Shown: in pieces, positions 8,304 through 16,639 of the stretch
Layout: every line of letters starts with the position of its first letter
Position numbering within the stretch: position 1 is the stretch's first letter
Program-made: the position numbers and the translations under genes
The notes under the pieces: model-generated
Databases searched by the model: none
Seen by the model: only the letters and a program-made list of their open reading frames with translations
What the model was told of the DNA's origin: nothing
Assembly (NCBI RefSeq): GCF_016862915.1
Contig: NZ_BONW01000042.1
Location: 62,001 to 126,000 of the forward strand
Length of the DNA stretch: 64,000 bases
Direction: 5' to 3'
Source of the DNA: Plantactinospora endophytica
Lineage (GTDB): Bacteria > Actinomycetota > Actinomycetes > Mycobacteriales > Micromonosporaceae

Positions 8304-11039
8304 TCAGCGGGCGGCTCCTGCCGGGGCGGGCAGCGGTTCGGGGGCCGGCCGGAGGTTCAGGTTGGCCAGCACCCCGATTCCCGGATCGGGGGCGGTGACC
8401 GTGGCGGGACGGGGGACGGAGGAACTGAGCGAGGTGTAGCCGGGCTCCACGCCGAAGAGGCCCGCGATGACCGCCTCGGTGGTGGCGGCCCCGGCGATGG
8501 AGTCCCGGTTGGCGACGCCGCGACCCGCGACGCGTACCACCGGATCGGCGTCCGCCGAAACGCCGTCGCCCGACGGGACACCGCCGGGAACGATCTCCAT
8601 CGCCTGTCCCCACAGGGCGCCGGAGGCGGCCCGTGGGGTCCTGCGTAGCACGCCGACCGCGAGGTCGGGCCGGCCGAGTTTGGCCAGCCCGTACGCGGTG
8701 ACGCCGGGCCAGGCGCCGAACGCGCCGCCTGCCCCGTGGTCCGGCCGGTCGGAGAACGGCGCGATCGGGTCGTCGGCCGCCAGGGCCCGCATCCACGGGC
8801 CGGCGAGCAGCGAGTCGACCACGAACGCGACCATCTCGTCGCGGCGGTCTTGTGGCAGGTCGTCGTGCAGGGACGCGGCGACCAGCCCGAAATCGAGGAC
8901 GTGTCCGATGGTGTCGCGCCCGCCGGGGCGCGCGATGTGCCACCGGCCGCCGCCGGCACAGAGACCGAGTACGGCACCCGCCAGCTCGCCCGCCTCGGTG
9001 TCGGCCCGGTCCGCCTCGTCGTCCCGGCCGAGGAACCGGAGCAGTCCGGCGTACGAGCGGAGCATGTGCACGTACGCGGCGTTGAACGAGGCCATCGCGT
9101 GCACGTAGTTGGGTACGCACTCCAGCACACCCCAGGCGTCCGGCCCGTAGTCGGCGAGCACTCCTCCGGTGGCGGCGGTACGTCGACCGGCGAAGCCGTA
9201 CGCCAGCCGTTCGACGTGTTCGAGCACCGACCGGTCGCCGGCCGGCTCGGCCAGGAACGCCACGTCCCCGGTGACCCCGACGTAGTGCTCGACCAGCCGA
9301 AACAGCGAGTAGTCGTTGGAGACGTAGTAGTTGCCGAGCGACCCGCCGCCCCACACGTCGAACCCGAACGACGCGTCGTAGTGGCCGGAGAGTGCCCGGA
9401 GCAGCCACTCCCGCAGCCCGGCGGGCTCCAGCATGGCGTACATCCGGCTCCACTCGGTGTGGTCCCAGAAGTAGGTGGTGGTGGCGCCGAGCCTCGGCCC
9501 GCCGGTCAGAAAGACCGGCCGACCGCTCCGGCCGACCCGGATGTTGCGCATATAGAGCACCAGCAGCGCACCCATGTAGTAGGCGCGGGCCAGCTCCGGA
9601 TCCGGGCTGTGCAGGGTCGGCAGGTGCCCACTGAACTCAGCGTTGTCCGGGGTGAAGGCGCTGCGCCAGAGCTGCCGCCAGGCGTCGGCGGTGGCGGCCA
9701 GGGCGGGCTCGATCGCCCCGGCCGCCCGCCGCGCGGCCACCGCCACCTGCTCGGCGTCGGTGCCGTAGCCGCAGGCGACGCCGAGCACGATCGATTCGCC
9801 GGGCCCGAGTTCCCGCCGCCACGTCGCCCGGCCGCCGGCCCCGTCCGCCACCAGCTCGTCCGGGGGTACGCCGAACGCGTACCCGGCCCGGGCCGGTGAC
9901 CGGCTGTCGACGATCGCCAGCACGCCGTCCTCGACGCTGGACCGCCAGCGGGCCGCCCGGGTCCAGTGGCCGGTCCGGGCCACCTCCCGGCCGTCGAGGT
10001 GCAGGCTGGCGTGGTCGGCGTCGAGCCGCACCCGCAGCCGGTGCCAGCGGCCGGCCGCCACCGGCTGGTCGGCGAGTTCCCGTTCACCGCAGATGCCGAG
10101 CCAGAGCCGACCGTCGGCCAGCCCGAGCTGGAGCGAGTCCGGATGGTTGCCGTGGGTCAGCAGTACCCCGTCATGCCCGGGATCGTCGGCCCGGAACTCC
10201 AGCCCGAACTCAAGCCCCGGGGCGAGCGGAAACGCCTCCAGGGTCAACTCGACGTCGTCGGTGAGTACGACCGGTCCGGGGTGGTCCAGCAGCAGGCTGT
10301 CGGCGGCGCCGGAGCGGCTGTCCGGCCCGGTGCAGCGCAGGTCGCGGACGGCGCCACGGACCGCCGAGGTGTGCGGGTAGACGGTGTCGGCGCTGACGTG
10401 TCGGGGCAGCTCGAATTCGAGCAGCATCGGCGCGGTCTCCTCGTCGCGCTGGATGCCGGGCGGCCGGGGCCGGCCCAGCCGCAGCCGCCGGGGCCCCGAG
10501 CCGAGCAGGTACGGCGTCCGCTCCGCACCCGCCCGGGTGGTCTCCCGGATCCGTTCCAGCGCGTGGTAGTCGTACTGGTCCTCGGCGTTCCACGGGACGG
10601 TGTGCAGCCAGCCCCAGCCGGTCTCGGAGTGTCCGATCGGTGCGAACAGCTCCTGGGTCACCTCGACGGTGGCCGGCTCGGCCCGCTCGTTGGTGACCTC
10701 GATCCGCCAGAGCAGCTCGTCGGCGTCGTACGCCAAGCTGGTGTCGGTGACCACCGTGACCTGCGCCGAGCGGTGTTCCCGCCGGGTCCCCCACGGCTTC
10801 CAGCGGTACCGCTGCGCCCCCAGCGCCGCGCCGTCGACCCGGAGCACGCCGGTGTGGTAGCCGCCGGAGAAGGGCGGCGCGGCCAGCCAGGAGACCGAGC
10901 TGAGGTCGTGGTTGACGTGCGCCTGCCCGCGTTGGTTGCGCAGCGACGGCAGGTGGTGCAGCTCCTCGGCCGGTACCTCCTCCCCGGCCACGTCGTCCAG
11001 CTCGGGAACTCCCGGCACGCCCCCGGCGATCCCGGTCAC
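8304..11039 (-). CDS. Cytosolic (alpha/alpha)6-barrel glycoside hydrolase with internal LamG-like domain
   Basis: A 911-residue protein with no signal peptide or membrane segment, so it should act inside the cell on the imported oligosaccharide. GTG 11039 overlaps the TGA of the upstream permease (GTGA), which fixes the start. The N-terminal part (about 50-210) is a beta-sandwich typical of GH63/GH15-like enzymes (WRIEVTNERAEPATVEV). A LamG-like jelly roll sits at about 275-370 (PLAPGLEFGLEFR ... RWHRLRVRLDADHASLHLDGREV). The helical barrel follows (TTTYFWDHTEWSRM, GNYYVSNDYSLFRLVEHY, VGVTGD, GAFGAWPGVTAYGLAK). Fold resemblance is to amylo-1,6-glucosidase/GH63-like proteins. I cannot assign a CAZy family or substrate; the neighbouring pectin genes suggest a pectic oligosaccharide. 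Confidence 0.65.
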   Translation of the reverse strand: MTGIAGGVPGVPELDDVAGEEVPAEELHHLPSLRNQRGQAHVNHDLSSVSWLAAPPFSGGYHTGVLRVDGAALGAQRYRWKPWGTRREHRSAQVTVVTDTSLAYDADELLWRIEVTNERAEPATVEVTQELFAPIGHSETGWGWLHTVPWNAEDQYDYHALERIRETTRAGAERTPYLLGSGPRRLRLGRPRPPGIQRDEETAPMLLEFELPRHVSADTVYPHTSAVRGAVRDLRCTGPDSRSGAADSLLLDHPGPVVLTDDVELTLEAFPLAPGLEFGLEFRADDPGHDGVLLTHGNHPDSLQLGLADGRLWLGICGERELADQPVAAGRWHRLRVRLDADHASLHLDGREVARTGHWTRAARWRSSVEDGVLAIVDSRSPARAGYAFGVPPDELVADGAGGRATWRRELGPGESIVLGVACGYGTDAEQVAVAARRAAGAIEPALAATADAWRQLWRSAFTPDNAEFSGHLPTLHSPDPELARAYYMGALLVLYMRNIRVGRSGRPVFLTGGPRLGATTTYFWDHTEWSRMYAMLEPAGLREWLLRALSGHYDASFGFDVWGGGSLGNYYVSNDYSLFRLVEHYVGVTGDVAFLAEPAGDRSVLEHVERLAYGFAGRRTAATGGVLADYGPDAWGVLECVPNYVHAMASFNAAYVHMLRSYAGLLRFLGRDDEADRADTEAGELAGAVLGLCAGGGRWHIARPGGRDTIGHVLDFGLVAASLHDDLPQDRRDEMVAFVVDSLLAGPWMRALAADDPIAPFSDRPDHGAGGAFGAWPGVTAYGLAKLGRPDLAVGVLRRTPRAASGALWGQAMEIVPGGVPSGDGVSADADPVVRVAGRGVANRDSIAGAATTEAVIAGLFGVEPGYTSLSSSVPRPATVTAPDPGIGVLANLNLRPAPEPLPAPAGAAR

Positions 11040-11968
11040 TTGCTGGCGCCCGAGGTCAGACCGGCCACGAACTGCTTCTGCACCGTGAGGTAGCCGAGGA
11101 CCGGCAGGATGCCGGCGAGGAACATGATGCCGAAGAGCTGGCCGTAGTCCACTGAGTACTGTCCGATCGTGAGGTAGAGGCCGGTGGTGATGGTCTGGCC
11201 CTGGAGCGGGCCGAGGATGAAGAGCGGGTTGAGAAAGTCGTTCCAGATCCACAGCGTCAGGAAGATCACCACGGTGGCGGTGGCCGGCCGGACCAGTGGC
11301 ATCACGATCTGCCACCAGACCCGCAGCCCGCTGGCGCCGTCGAGTCGGGCGGCCTGGATGATCTCGTCGGGGACGGAGCGCATGAAGCCGACGTAGACGA
11401 AGACCGCGAACGAGAGGTAGCCGCCGCCGAGGTTGGACAGGATCAGCCCGGGATAGGTGTGGTCGAGCCCGATCCAGGTGAGGATCTTGATGGTCGGCAG
11501 CAGGGTCACCTGCGGCGGGATCATCAGGCCGGCGGCGAAGGCGACCAGGATCGCCGCCTTGGTGCGGCCCCGCCTGCGGGAGATGTAGAAGCTGAACGCC
11601 GAGCCGAGCGGCACCAGCAGGGCCACCGAGACGACCGCGACGATCAGCGAGTTGCGCAGCCCGAGCGGGATCAGGTTGTCCGGCCGGGTCAACGCCTGGG
11701 TGACGTTCTCCAGGGTCGGCGGCCACGGCGGGGTGATCGGGTTGGCCAGGATGTCGTCCTGGGACTTGAACGCGTTGACCAGCATCAGGTAGATCGGCGC
11801 GACGAAGACCAGCGTGACGGCGGCGGCGACCAGGATCCGGAACCGGCCACCGAACCGGCGGGGCCGGCCGGTCGGCCGGGCGCCGGCCCGCTCCGGCGGA
11901 ACCGCACCGATCCCGGCGGCGAGGCTGGTCCGTTCCCGGGTACCTCCGGACGGGGCGACGGTGGTCAC
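11036..11968 (-). CDS. CUT1 sugar ABC transporter permease (MalG type)
   Basis: One half of the membrane channel for an oligosaccharide importer. The 310-residue product has an Arg/Gly-rich cytosolic N-terminus, then six predicted transmembrane segments. The EAA loop that contacts the ATPase reads AARLDGASGLRVWWQIVMPLVRP in the usual place. GTG 11968 overlaps the stop of the other permease (GTGA), and its own stop overlaps the glycosidase start, showing tight translational coupling. No ATPase is encoded nearby; CUT1 systems in actinomycetes normally share an MsiK-type ATPase from elsewhere. Confidence 0.9.
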   Translation of the reverse strand: MTTVAPSGGTRERTSLAAGIGAVPPERAGARPTGRPRRFGGRFRILVAAAVTLVFVAPIYLMLVNAFKSQDDILANPITPPWPPTLENVTQALTRPDNLIPLGLRNSLIVAVVSVALLVPLGSAFSFYISRRRGRTKAAILVAFAAGLMIPPQVTLLPTIKILTWIGLDHTYPGLILSNLGGGYLSFAVFVYVGFMRSVPDEIIQAARLDGASGLRVWWQIVMPLVRPATATVVIFLTLWIWNDFLNPLFILGPLQGQTITTGLYLTIGQYSVDYGQLFGIMFLAGILPVLGYLTVQKQFVAGLTSGASK

Positions 11969-12861
11969 AGGCTCACCTCCCGGCGGCGCAGCGCTCCGGT
12001 GACCGTCAGCGCGACCAGTGCGGAGAGCGCGAGCAGCAGCATCGCGACGGCGCTGGCGTATCCGACCCGGTCACTGGTGAACGCGAGCTTGACGATGTAG
12101 AGCGCGGTCGACTGGGTCGAGTTGGCCGGCCCACCGGCGGTGAGTACGGCGATGATGTCGTAGAGCTTGAGCACGGTGATCAGCGAGATGGTGACGCTGA
12201 TGGTGGTACCGGGAGCGATCATCGGCCAGGTCACCATCCGGAACCGCTGCGTACCGCGTACCCCGTCGAGCGAGGCCATGTCGTGCAGTTCCAGCGGAAT
12301 GCTCTGCAACGCGGCCAGGTAGACGACCGTGGTGAACCCGCTGAGCACCCAGGCGACGACGACCCCGATGGAGAAGAGTGCGGCGTTCGGGCTGCCCAGC
12401 CAGGGATAGGGCTCGTCGAGGACGCCGATCTTCAGCAGCGCGGTGTTGAGTACGCCGTTCTGGGTCAGGATGGTCTGCCAGACGAATCCGACGATCACCC
12501 CGGAGAGCACCTGCGGCAGGAAGGCGACGGTACGCATCACCCGGTAGCTCAGGTTGGTCCGGTTGAGCAGGATGGCGAACCCGACGCCGATGGCGTTGGC
12601 CGCGATCGTCACCCCGAACGCGAGCAGCAGGGTGACCTTGAGGCTGGCCCGGAGCTGCTCGTCGCCGACCATCTCGGTGTAGTTGCGCAGCCCGACGAAG
12701 TCGTTGGTGGCGCGGAGCGGGTTCTCGTTGGTGAAGCTGCTGCGCAGGCTGAGCAGCAGCGGCAGCACCAGGAACACGAGGTAGAGGCCGAGGGCCAGGG
12801 CGGCGAGCAGGGCGAGGCCGCGGTCGGGCGTTTCTCTTCGGCGTCGGCGGGTGCCGGGCAT
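11965..12861 (-). CDS. CUT1 sugar ABC transporter permease (MalF type)
   Basis: The second channel subunit, 298 residues with six predicted membrane helices and the EAA loop MASLDGVRGTQRFRMVTWPMIAP. ATG 12861 is preferred over the longer open frame because AAGGAGA lies just upstream and the protein then begins with a short basic tail (MPGTRRRRR) before the first helix. It follows the binding-protein gene after 62 bases that contain a strong hairpin, and overlaps the MalG-type gene by four bases. Confidence 0.9.
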   Translation of the reverse strand: MPGTRRRRRETPDRGLALLAALALGLYLVFLVLPLLLSLRSSFTNENPLRATNDFVGLRNYTEMVGDEQLRASLKVTLLLAFGVTIAANAIGVGFAILLNRTNLSYRVMRTVAFLPQVLSGVIVGFVWQTILTQNGVLNTALLKIGVLDEPYPWLGSPNAALFSIGVVVAWVLSGFTTVVYLAALQSIPLELHDMASLDGVRGTQRFRMVTWPMIAPGTTISVTISLITVLKLYDIIAVLTAGGPANSTQSTALYIVKLAFTSDRVGYASAVAMLLLALSALVALTVTGALRRREVSL

Positions 12862-12883
12862 CTGGTCTTCTCCTTGCAGCGGG

Positions 12884-12914
12884 GTGGCCGGGGGCGCTGG
12901 TCGCCCCCGGCCAC
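12884..12914 (-). terminator. 13-bp hairpin between binding-protein and permease genes
   Basis: GTGGCCGGGGGCG (12884-12896) pairs perfectly with CGCCCCCGGCCAC (12902-12914), loop five bases. Such hairpins after the binding-protein gene often stabilise its mRNA or partly terminate, keeping the binding protein above the permeases; this role is inferred from position. Confidence 0.6.
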
Positions 12915-12923
12915 TGCCGGTTC

Positions 12924-14201
12924 CTACTGCGTGGCGGTCTTCCACGCCTCGTCGAGCTTCTTCATCTCCCCGGCGACGTCGTCACCGGAGAAGAGGGCCT
13001 GCGCGGACGCGTAGAAGGCGTCGTTGAGGCCGGGCGGCAGCGCGTCGTCGTTGGTCGCCCAGCCGATCGCGTTGACCTTGTTGTTGTCCTGGCCGACGTA
13101 GGCGTACGAGTCCTTGAAGACCTGGCTGACGGTGACCCCGTAGTCGTCGAGGGTCTTGCCCTTGATCATCGGGAACGCGCCGTCGGTCTCGATCAGCGCC
13201 TTGAGGTTGGCCGGGTTCAGCGACCAGGCCCGGCCGAAGTTCTCCGCCATCGCGCTGTCCTCGGCCTTGGCGCTGATCGCCATCGAGCCGCCACCGACGA
13301 ACGGCACCACCACCGAGCCGTCGTCGGTCGGCCACGGGAACGAGCCGAAGTTGTCGGCGTTCTCCTTGGGTACCGAGCCGAGGAACCAGCTTCCCATCGG
13401 GTACATCGCGGACTTGCCGCCGGTGAACCGGGTGATCGAGTCGGCGTACTTGACGCCCAGCGCGCCCTTGTCGAAGTACCCGTTCCCGACCAGCGTGCGG
13501 TACTTCTGCACCGCCGTGACCACGTTCGCGTCGGCGAACTTCACCTTGTCGGCGTAGCGGTCCTGGAGCCAGTTCTTGTTCTTGCCGAGGATGTCGGCGC
13601 TGACGATGCCGACCAGCGGCATGCTGGCGGCGAACGGGTCGGCGCCGCCGAGTTCGATCGGGGTGACGCCGGACGCCTTGAGTTTGGCGCAGGCGTCCAG
13701 GAACTCGGCCCAGTTCTTCGGCGCGGCGGTGATGCCGGCCTTGGTGAAGAGTTCCTTGTTGTAGTAGACCTGCGGCACGATCTGCGAGTTGGTCGGCGGG
13801 ATGTAGACCTCGCCCTTGAGGGTGTTCGCCGAGGGCAGCAGGAAGTTGGCGTCGATCCAGGTCTTGTCGTACGGCTTGAGCAGGCCGGCGCCGACGAAGT
13901 TGGACGGCGTGATCGACTGGAGCAGGTCCGGGAACTGGCCGGACTGCTGGAGCTGCTTGGCGTACGCGTCCCGGTCGGTGCTCGGCGCGACGATCTTGTT
14001 GATCTTCGCTCCGGGTACCTCGGCCTGGGCCGCCGCGATCGAGTCGTCCCAGAACTTCGCGGTGAGGCTCGGGGTCTCGAAGACAAGGTAGGTCAGGGCG
14101 GTTTCGTCGCCTTCGCCCCCTGCGCCCCCGCCGCCGGAGCAGGCTGCGGTGAGGGCGAGGAGACCGGCGGCGCACGCCGCGAGGAGCGGCTTCCGTATCA
14201 A
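12924..14201 (-). CDS. Sugar-binding lipoprotein of CUT1 ABC importer
   Basis: A 425-residue extracellular solute-binding protein (family 1, MalE fold) tethered by lipid. The lipobox is LTAACSGG, with Cys at about residue 21, after a typical lipoprotein signal peptide. A Gly/Glu linker follows, then the mature domain (LTYLVFETPSLTAKFWD ... WAEFLDACAKLKASGVTPIELGG ... GGKSAMYPMGSWF), where the pattern of Trp/Tyr residues fits sugar binding. AGGAGG precedes ATG 14201. It is the first gene of the operon and diverges from the LacI gene; GATAACGTTATC lies 139 bases upstream. The ligand is not identifiable by eye; the neighbouring pectate lyases make unsaturated galacturonate oligomers one candidate. 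Confidence 0.9.
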   Translation of the reverse strand: MIRKPLLAACAAGLLALTAACSGGGGAGGEGDETALTYLVFETPSLTAKFWDDSIAAAQAEVPGAKINKIVAPSTDRDAYAKQLQQSGQFPDLLQSITPSNFVGAGLLKPYDKTWIDANFLLPSANTLKGEVYIPPTNSQIVPQVYYNKELFTKAGITAAPKNWAEFLDACAKLKASGVTPIELGGADPFAASMPLVGIVSADILGKNKNWLQDRYADKVKFADANVVTAVQKYRTLVGNGYFDKGALGVKYADSITRFTGGKSAMYPMGSWFLGSVPKENADNFGSFPWPTDDGSVVVPFVGGGSMAISAKAEDSAMAENFGRAWSLNPANLKALIETDGAFPMIKGKTLDDYGVTVSQVFKDSYAYVGQDNNKVNAIGWATNDDALPPGLNDAFYASAQALFSGDDVAGEMKKLDEAWKTATQ

Positions 14202-14339
14202 GGGGTCCTCCTACGGACGGGCTTTTCCAGGGAGTACGGGTGGGATGACGCTGGGGTGACGCGTGGTGCGGCGCTGGCCTCGGGCCTCGGGCGGCGGCGG
14301 GGGTGGCGCGGCTCGCACTAGGCAGGAAGATCAGCGTGA

Positions 14340-14351
14340 GATAACGTTATC
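14340..14351. promoter_or_regulatory. LacI-family operator GATAACGTTATC
   Basis: A perfect 12-bp palindrome with the central CG typical of LacI/GalR operators, between the divergent binding-protein and LacI genes. The same 12-mer recurs at 15511-15522, just after the LacI gene. GGAAGTTTC (14363-14371) lies next to it on the LacI side. Confidence 0.8.
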
Positions 14352-14437
14352 CCGCAAGCTAGGGAAGTTTCGACAGAGTGTCAAGAGTGTTGCCGGAGCG
14401 CTGCCCGGAAGTGGCGCCCAGAGGGGAGGATCGGGCG

Positions 14438-15472
14438 ATGACCGAGCGGGTGGCTGCCTCGTCCGGCCGGAGTGGACGGCGGAAGCGGCCGACCATGCTC
14501 GACGTGGCCCGGGAGGCCGGCGTCGCGCTCCGCACCGTGTCCAGAGTGGTCAACGAGGACCCGACCGTCGGCGCGCACCTGGCCAGCCGGGTGCAGGCGG
14601 CGATCACCGCCCTCGGCTACGCCCCCGACGAGCGGGCCCAGCAGTTGCGCCGGGGCACCAGCGGCACGGTCGGTGCCGCCGTACGCAACCTGGCCGACGC
14701 GCACCCGGTGCTGAGCGCCGTCGACCACGCGGCCCGGGAGGCCGGGCTGGCCGTGCTCGCCATGTCGACCGAGGACGACGAACACCGCGAGCGCGAGGCG
14801 GTGATGTCGATGTGCCGGCGTCGGGTGGACGGCATCGTCATCGAGCCGATCGGGACGAGTCACGACTACCTGTCCGGCGAACTGGCCGCCGGGCTGCCCC
14901 TGGTCGCCGTCGACCGGCCGACCGGCGGAGTCGAGGCCGACGCCGTACTCTCCGACAACGCCGCCGGGATCGGCATGGCGTACCGGCAGCTCGCCCTGCA
15001 CGGCCACCGCCGGATCGGCTACATCGGCGACGACGAACGGATCTTCACCGGCCGCGAACGGGCGGCGGCGTTCCGGGCCTGCGTCGCGGCCAGTGGTGGA
15101 CCGCTGGACGGGATGACCCATCCCGGGGTCTTCTCCCCGGCCCGGATCTCCGCCGCACTGACTGCGGTGCTGACCGGGCCGGCCCCGGCCACCGCGCTGA
15201 TCACCGGCAACGTGGAGACCACCATCGAGGTACTGCGGCACCTCGGCGCCGACGCCGGCCGGGTGGCCCTGGTCGGCTTCGACGACTTCCCGCTCGCCGA
15301 CATCCTGCGGCCGGGGCTGACCGTGGTGGCGCAGAACAGCGCGGTGATCGGGCGTACCGCCATCGACCTGCTGGTGGCTCGGTCGGCCGACCCGGCCCGG
15401 CCGGTCCAGACGGTGACGGTCCCGGTCGAGCTGATCCCGCGCGGCTCCGGCGAGCTGCCCCCGCCGGACTGA
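14438..15472 (+). CDS. LacI/GalR family transcriptional repressor
   Basis: A local repressor of the divergent sugar-uptake operon. The 344-residue product starts at ATG 14438 with GGGGAGGA upstream; the longer open frame before it lacks a ribosome binding site. The DNA-binding domain is at about residues 17-65 (TMLDVAREAGVALRTVSRVVNEDPTVG, the LacI helix-turn-helix), with a hinge helix near RAQQLRRGTSGTVGA. A periplasmic-binding-protein-like effector domain fills the rest (HRRIGYIGDDERIFTGRERAAAF; VALVGFDDFPLADILRPGLTVV). It is flanked by two GATAACGTTATC palindromes, consistent with control of both sides and of itself. The effector is unknown. Confidence 0.92.
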   Translation: MTERVAASSGRSGRRKRPTMLDVAREAGVALRTVSRVVNEDPTVGAHLASRVQAAITALGYAPDERAQQLRRGTSGTVGAAVRNLADAHPVLSAVDHAAREAGLAVLAMSTEDDEHREREAVMSMCRRRVDGIVIEPIGTSHDYLSGELAAGLPLVAVDRPTGGVEADAVLSDNAAGIGMAYRQLALHGHRRIGYIGDDERIFTGRERAAAFRACVAASGGPLDGMTHPGVFSPARISAALTAVLTGPAPATALITGNVETTIEVLRHLGADAGRVALVGFDDFPLADILRPGLTVVAQNSAVIGRTAIDLLVARSADPARPVQTVTVPVELIPRGSGELPPPD

Positions 15473-15510
15473 GCCGTGTGACGGCCACCACAGTCGGGTT
15501 ATGAACGGCA

Positions 15511-15522
15511 GATAACGTTATC
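15511..15522. promoter_or_regulatory. Second LacI-family operator GATAACGTTATC
   Basis: Identical to the site at 14340-14351, and lying 41 bases upstream of the nitronate monooxygenase start and 39 bases after the LacI stop. It either brings the monooxygenase into the regulon or acts as a second operator for DNA looping. Confidence 0.7.
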
Positions 15523-15562
15523 CTGCCGCCTGTCCGACGGGGCGGCAGGCGATGATGCCACG

Positions 15563-16525
15563 ATGGCCTTGTCGACGGAGTTCACGCGACTGTTCGGGGT
15601 ACGGCATCCGATCGCACTGGCACCGATGGGCGGTTCGGCCGGTGGCGCGTTGGCGGCCGCCGTCTCGCAGGACGGTGGCCTCGGAATGCTCGGCGCGGCC
15701 CACGGCGATCGGCAGTGGCTGGACCGTGAGGCGAGGATGGTCGCCTCCGGCACGGATCAACCGTGGGGTGTCGGCTTCCTGACCTGGGCGATCGACGTCG
15801 GCGCGGTGGAACGTGCGTTGGCGTACGGACCCCGGGCGGTCATGTTCTCCTTCGGCGACCCGAGCCCGTTCGTGGAACGTGTCCGTCGGGCGGGAGCAAT
15901 CCTGATCATCCAGGTCACAGATCTGGAAGAGGCCAGGCAGGCCCTGGACCTGGGTGCCGATCTGCTGGTGGCGCAGGGCACCGAAGCCGGTGGTCACGGG
16001 GCTCGGCGGGGACGGTCCACGCTGCCGTTCGTACCCGTCGTGGTGGACCTCGCGGCGCCGGTGCCGGTGCTGGCGGCCGGCGGGATCGCCGACGGCCGGG
16101 GCCTCGCCGCAGCCCTGGCCCTGGGCGCCGCCGGTGCCCTGATCGGCACTCGCTTCCAGGCCACCGCCGAGGCGCTGGTGAGCCCCGAGATCACCAGGGC
16201 GATCGTCGAAGGACGGGGCGAGGACACCGAGCGCAGCAGCGTGCTCGACATCCTGCGCGGCTCCCGCTGGCCGTCCAGGTACCCGGCCCGCACTCTCGGC
16301 CACCCCCACCTCGACCGGTGGCGCGGCCGTGAGGCCGAACTCGTCGGCGACCCCCGGGCCGGACAGGACTACCAGGACGACGTGGCCCTGGGCGTGATCC
16401 CTCCGCTACCGGTCTGGGCCGGCGAGGCCATCGACCTCATCACCGACCTGCCGTCCGCCGCCGGACTGGTCGGCACCCTGGCTCACCAGGCCGAGGAGGC
16501 CCTGGCAAGAGCGGGAAGGAGCTGA
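15563..16525 (+). CDS. Nitronate monooxygenase / NPD family flavoprotein
   Basis: An FMN-dependent TIM-barrel enzyme that oxidises alkyl nitronates; many members act on other small substrates. The 320-residue product begins MALSTEFTRLFGVRHPIALAPMGG, the standard NMO start with the phosphate/FMN region. GADLLVAQGTEAGGHGARRG carries the conserved GTEAGGH catalytic-His motif at about residue 150, and VLAAGGIADGRGLAAALALGAAGALIGTRF is the FMN phosphate-binding strand-loop. The length is normal. It follows the LacI gene by 90 bases with a LacI-type operator between, so it may be co-regulated with sugar uptake; no metabolic link is obvious. Confidence 0.88.
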   Translation: MALSTEFTRLFGVRHPIALAPMGGSAGGALAAAVSQDGGLGMLGAAHGDRQWLDREARMVASGTDQPWGVGFLTWAIDVGAVERALAYGPRAVMFSFGDPSPFVERVRRAGAILIIQVTDLEEARQALDLGADLLVAQGTEAGGHGARRGRSTLPFVPVVVDLAAPVPVLAAGGIADGRGLAAALALGAAGALIGTRFQATAEALVSPEITRAIVEGRGEDTERSSVLDILRGSRWPSRYPARTLGHPHLDRWRGREAELVGDPRAGQDYQDDVALGVIPPLPVWAGEAIDLITDLPSAAGLVGTLAHQAEEALARAGRS

Positions 16526-16639
16526 CCGGCGGCCGGACCGGACCGGCCGGCGAGTCTCCCCGGTTGCCGAGCACCGGAGCGGGCGAACCGGTCTGCGTCA
16601 GCGGGTCGACACCTCGTCGGCCCGGTTCCTCGCCAGACG

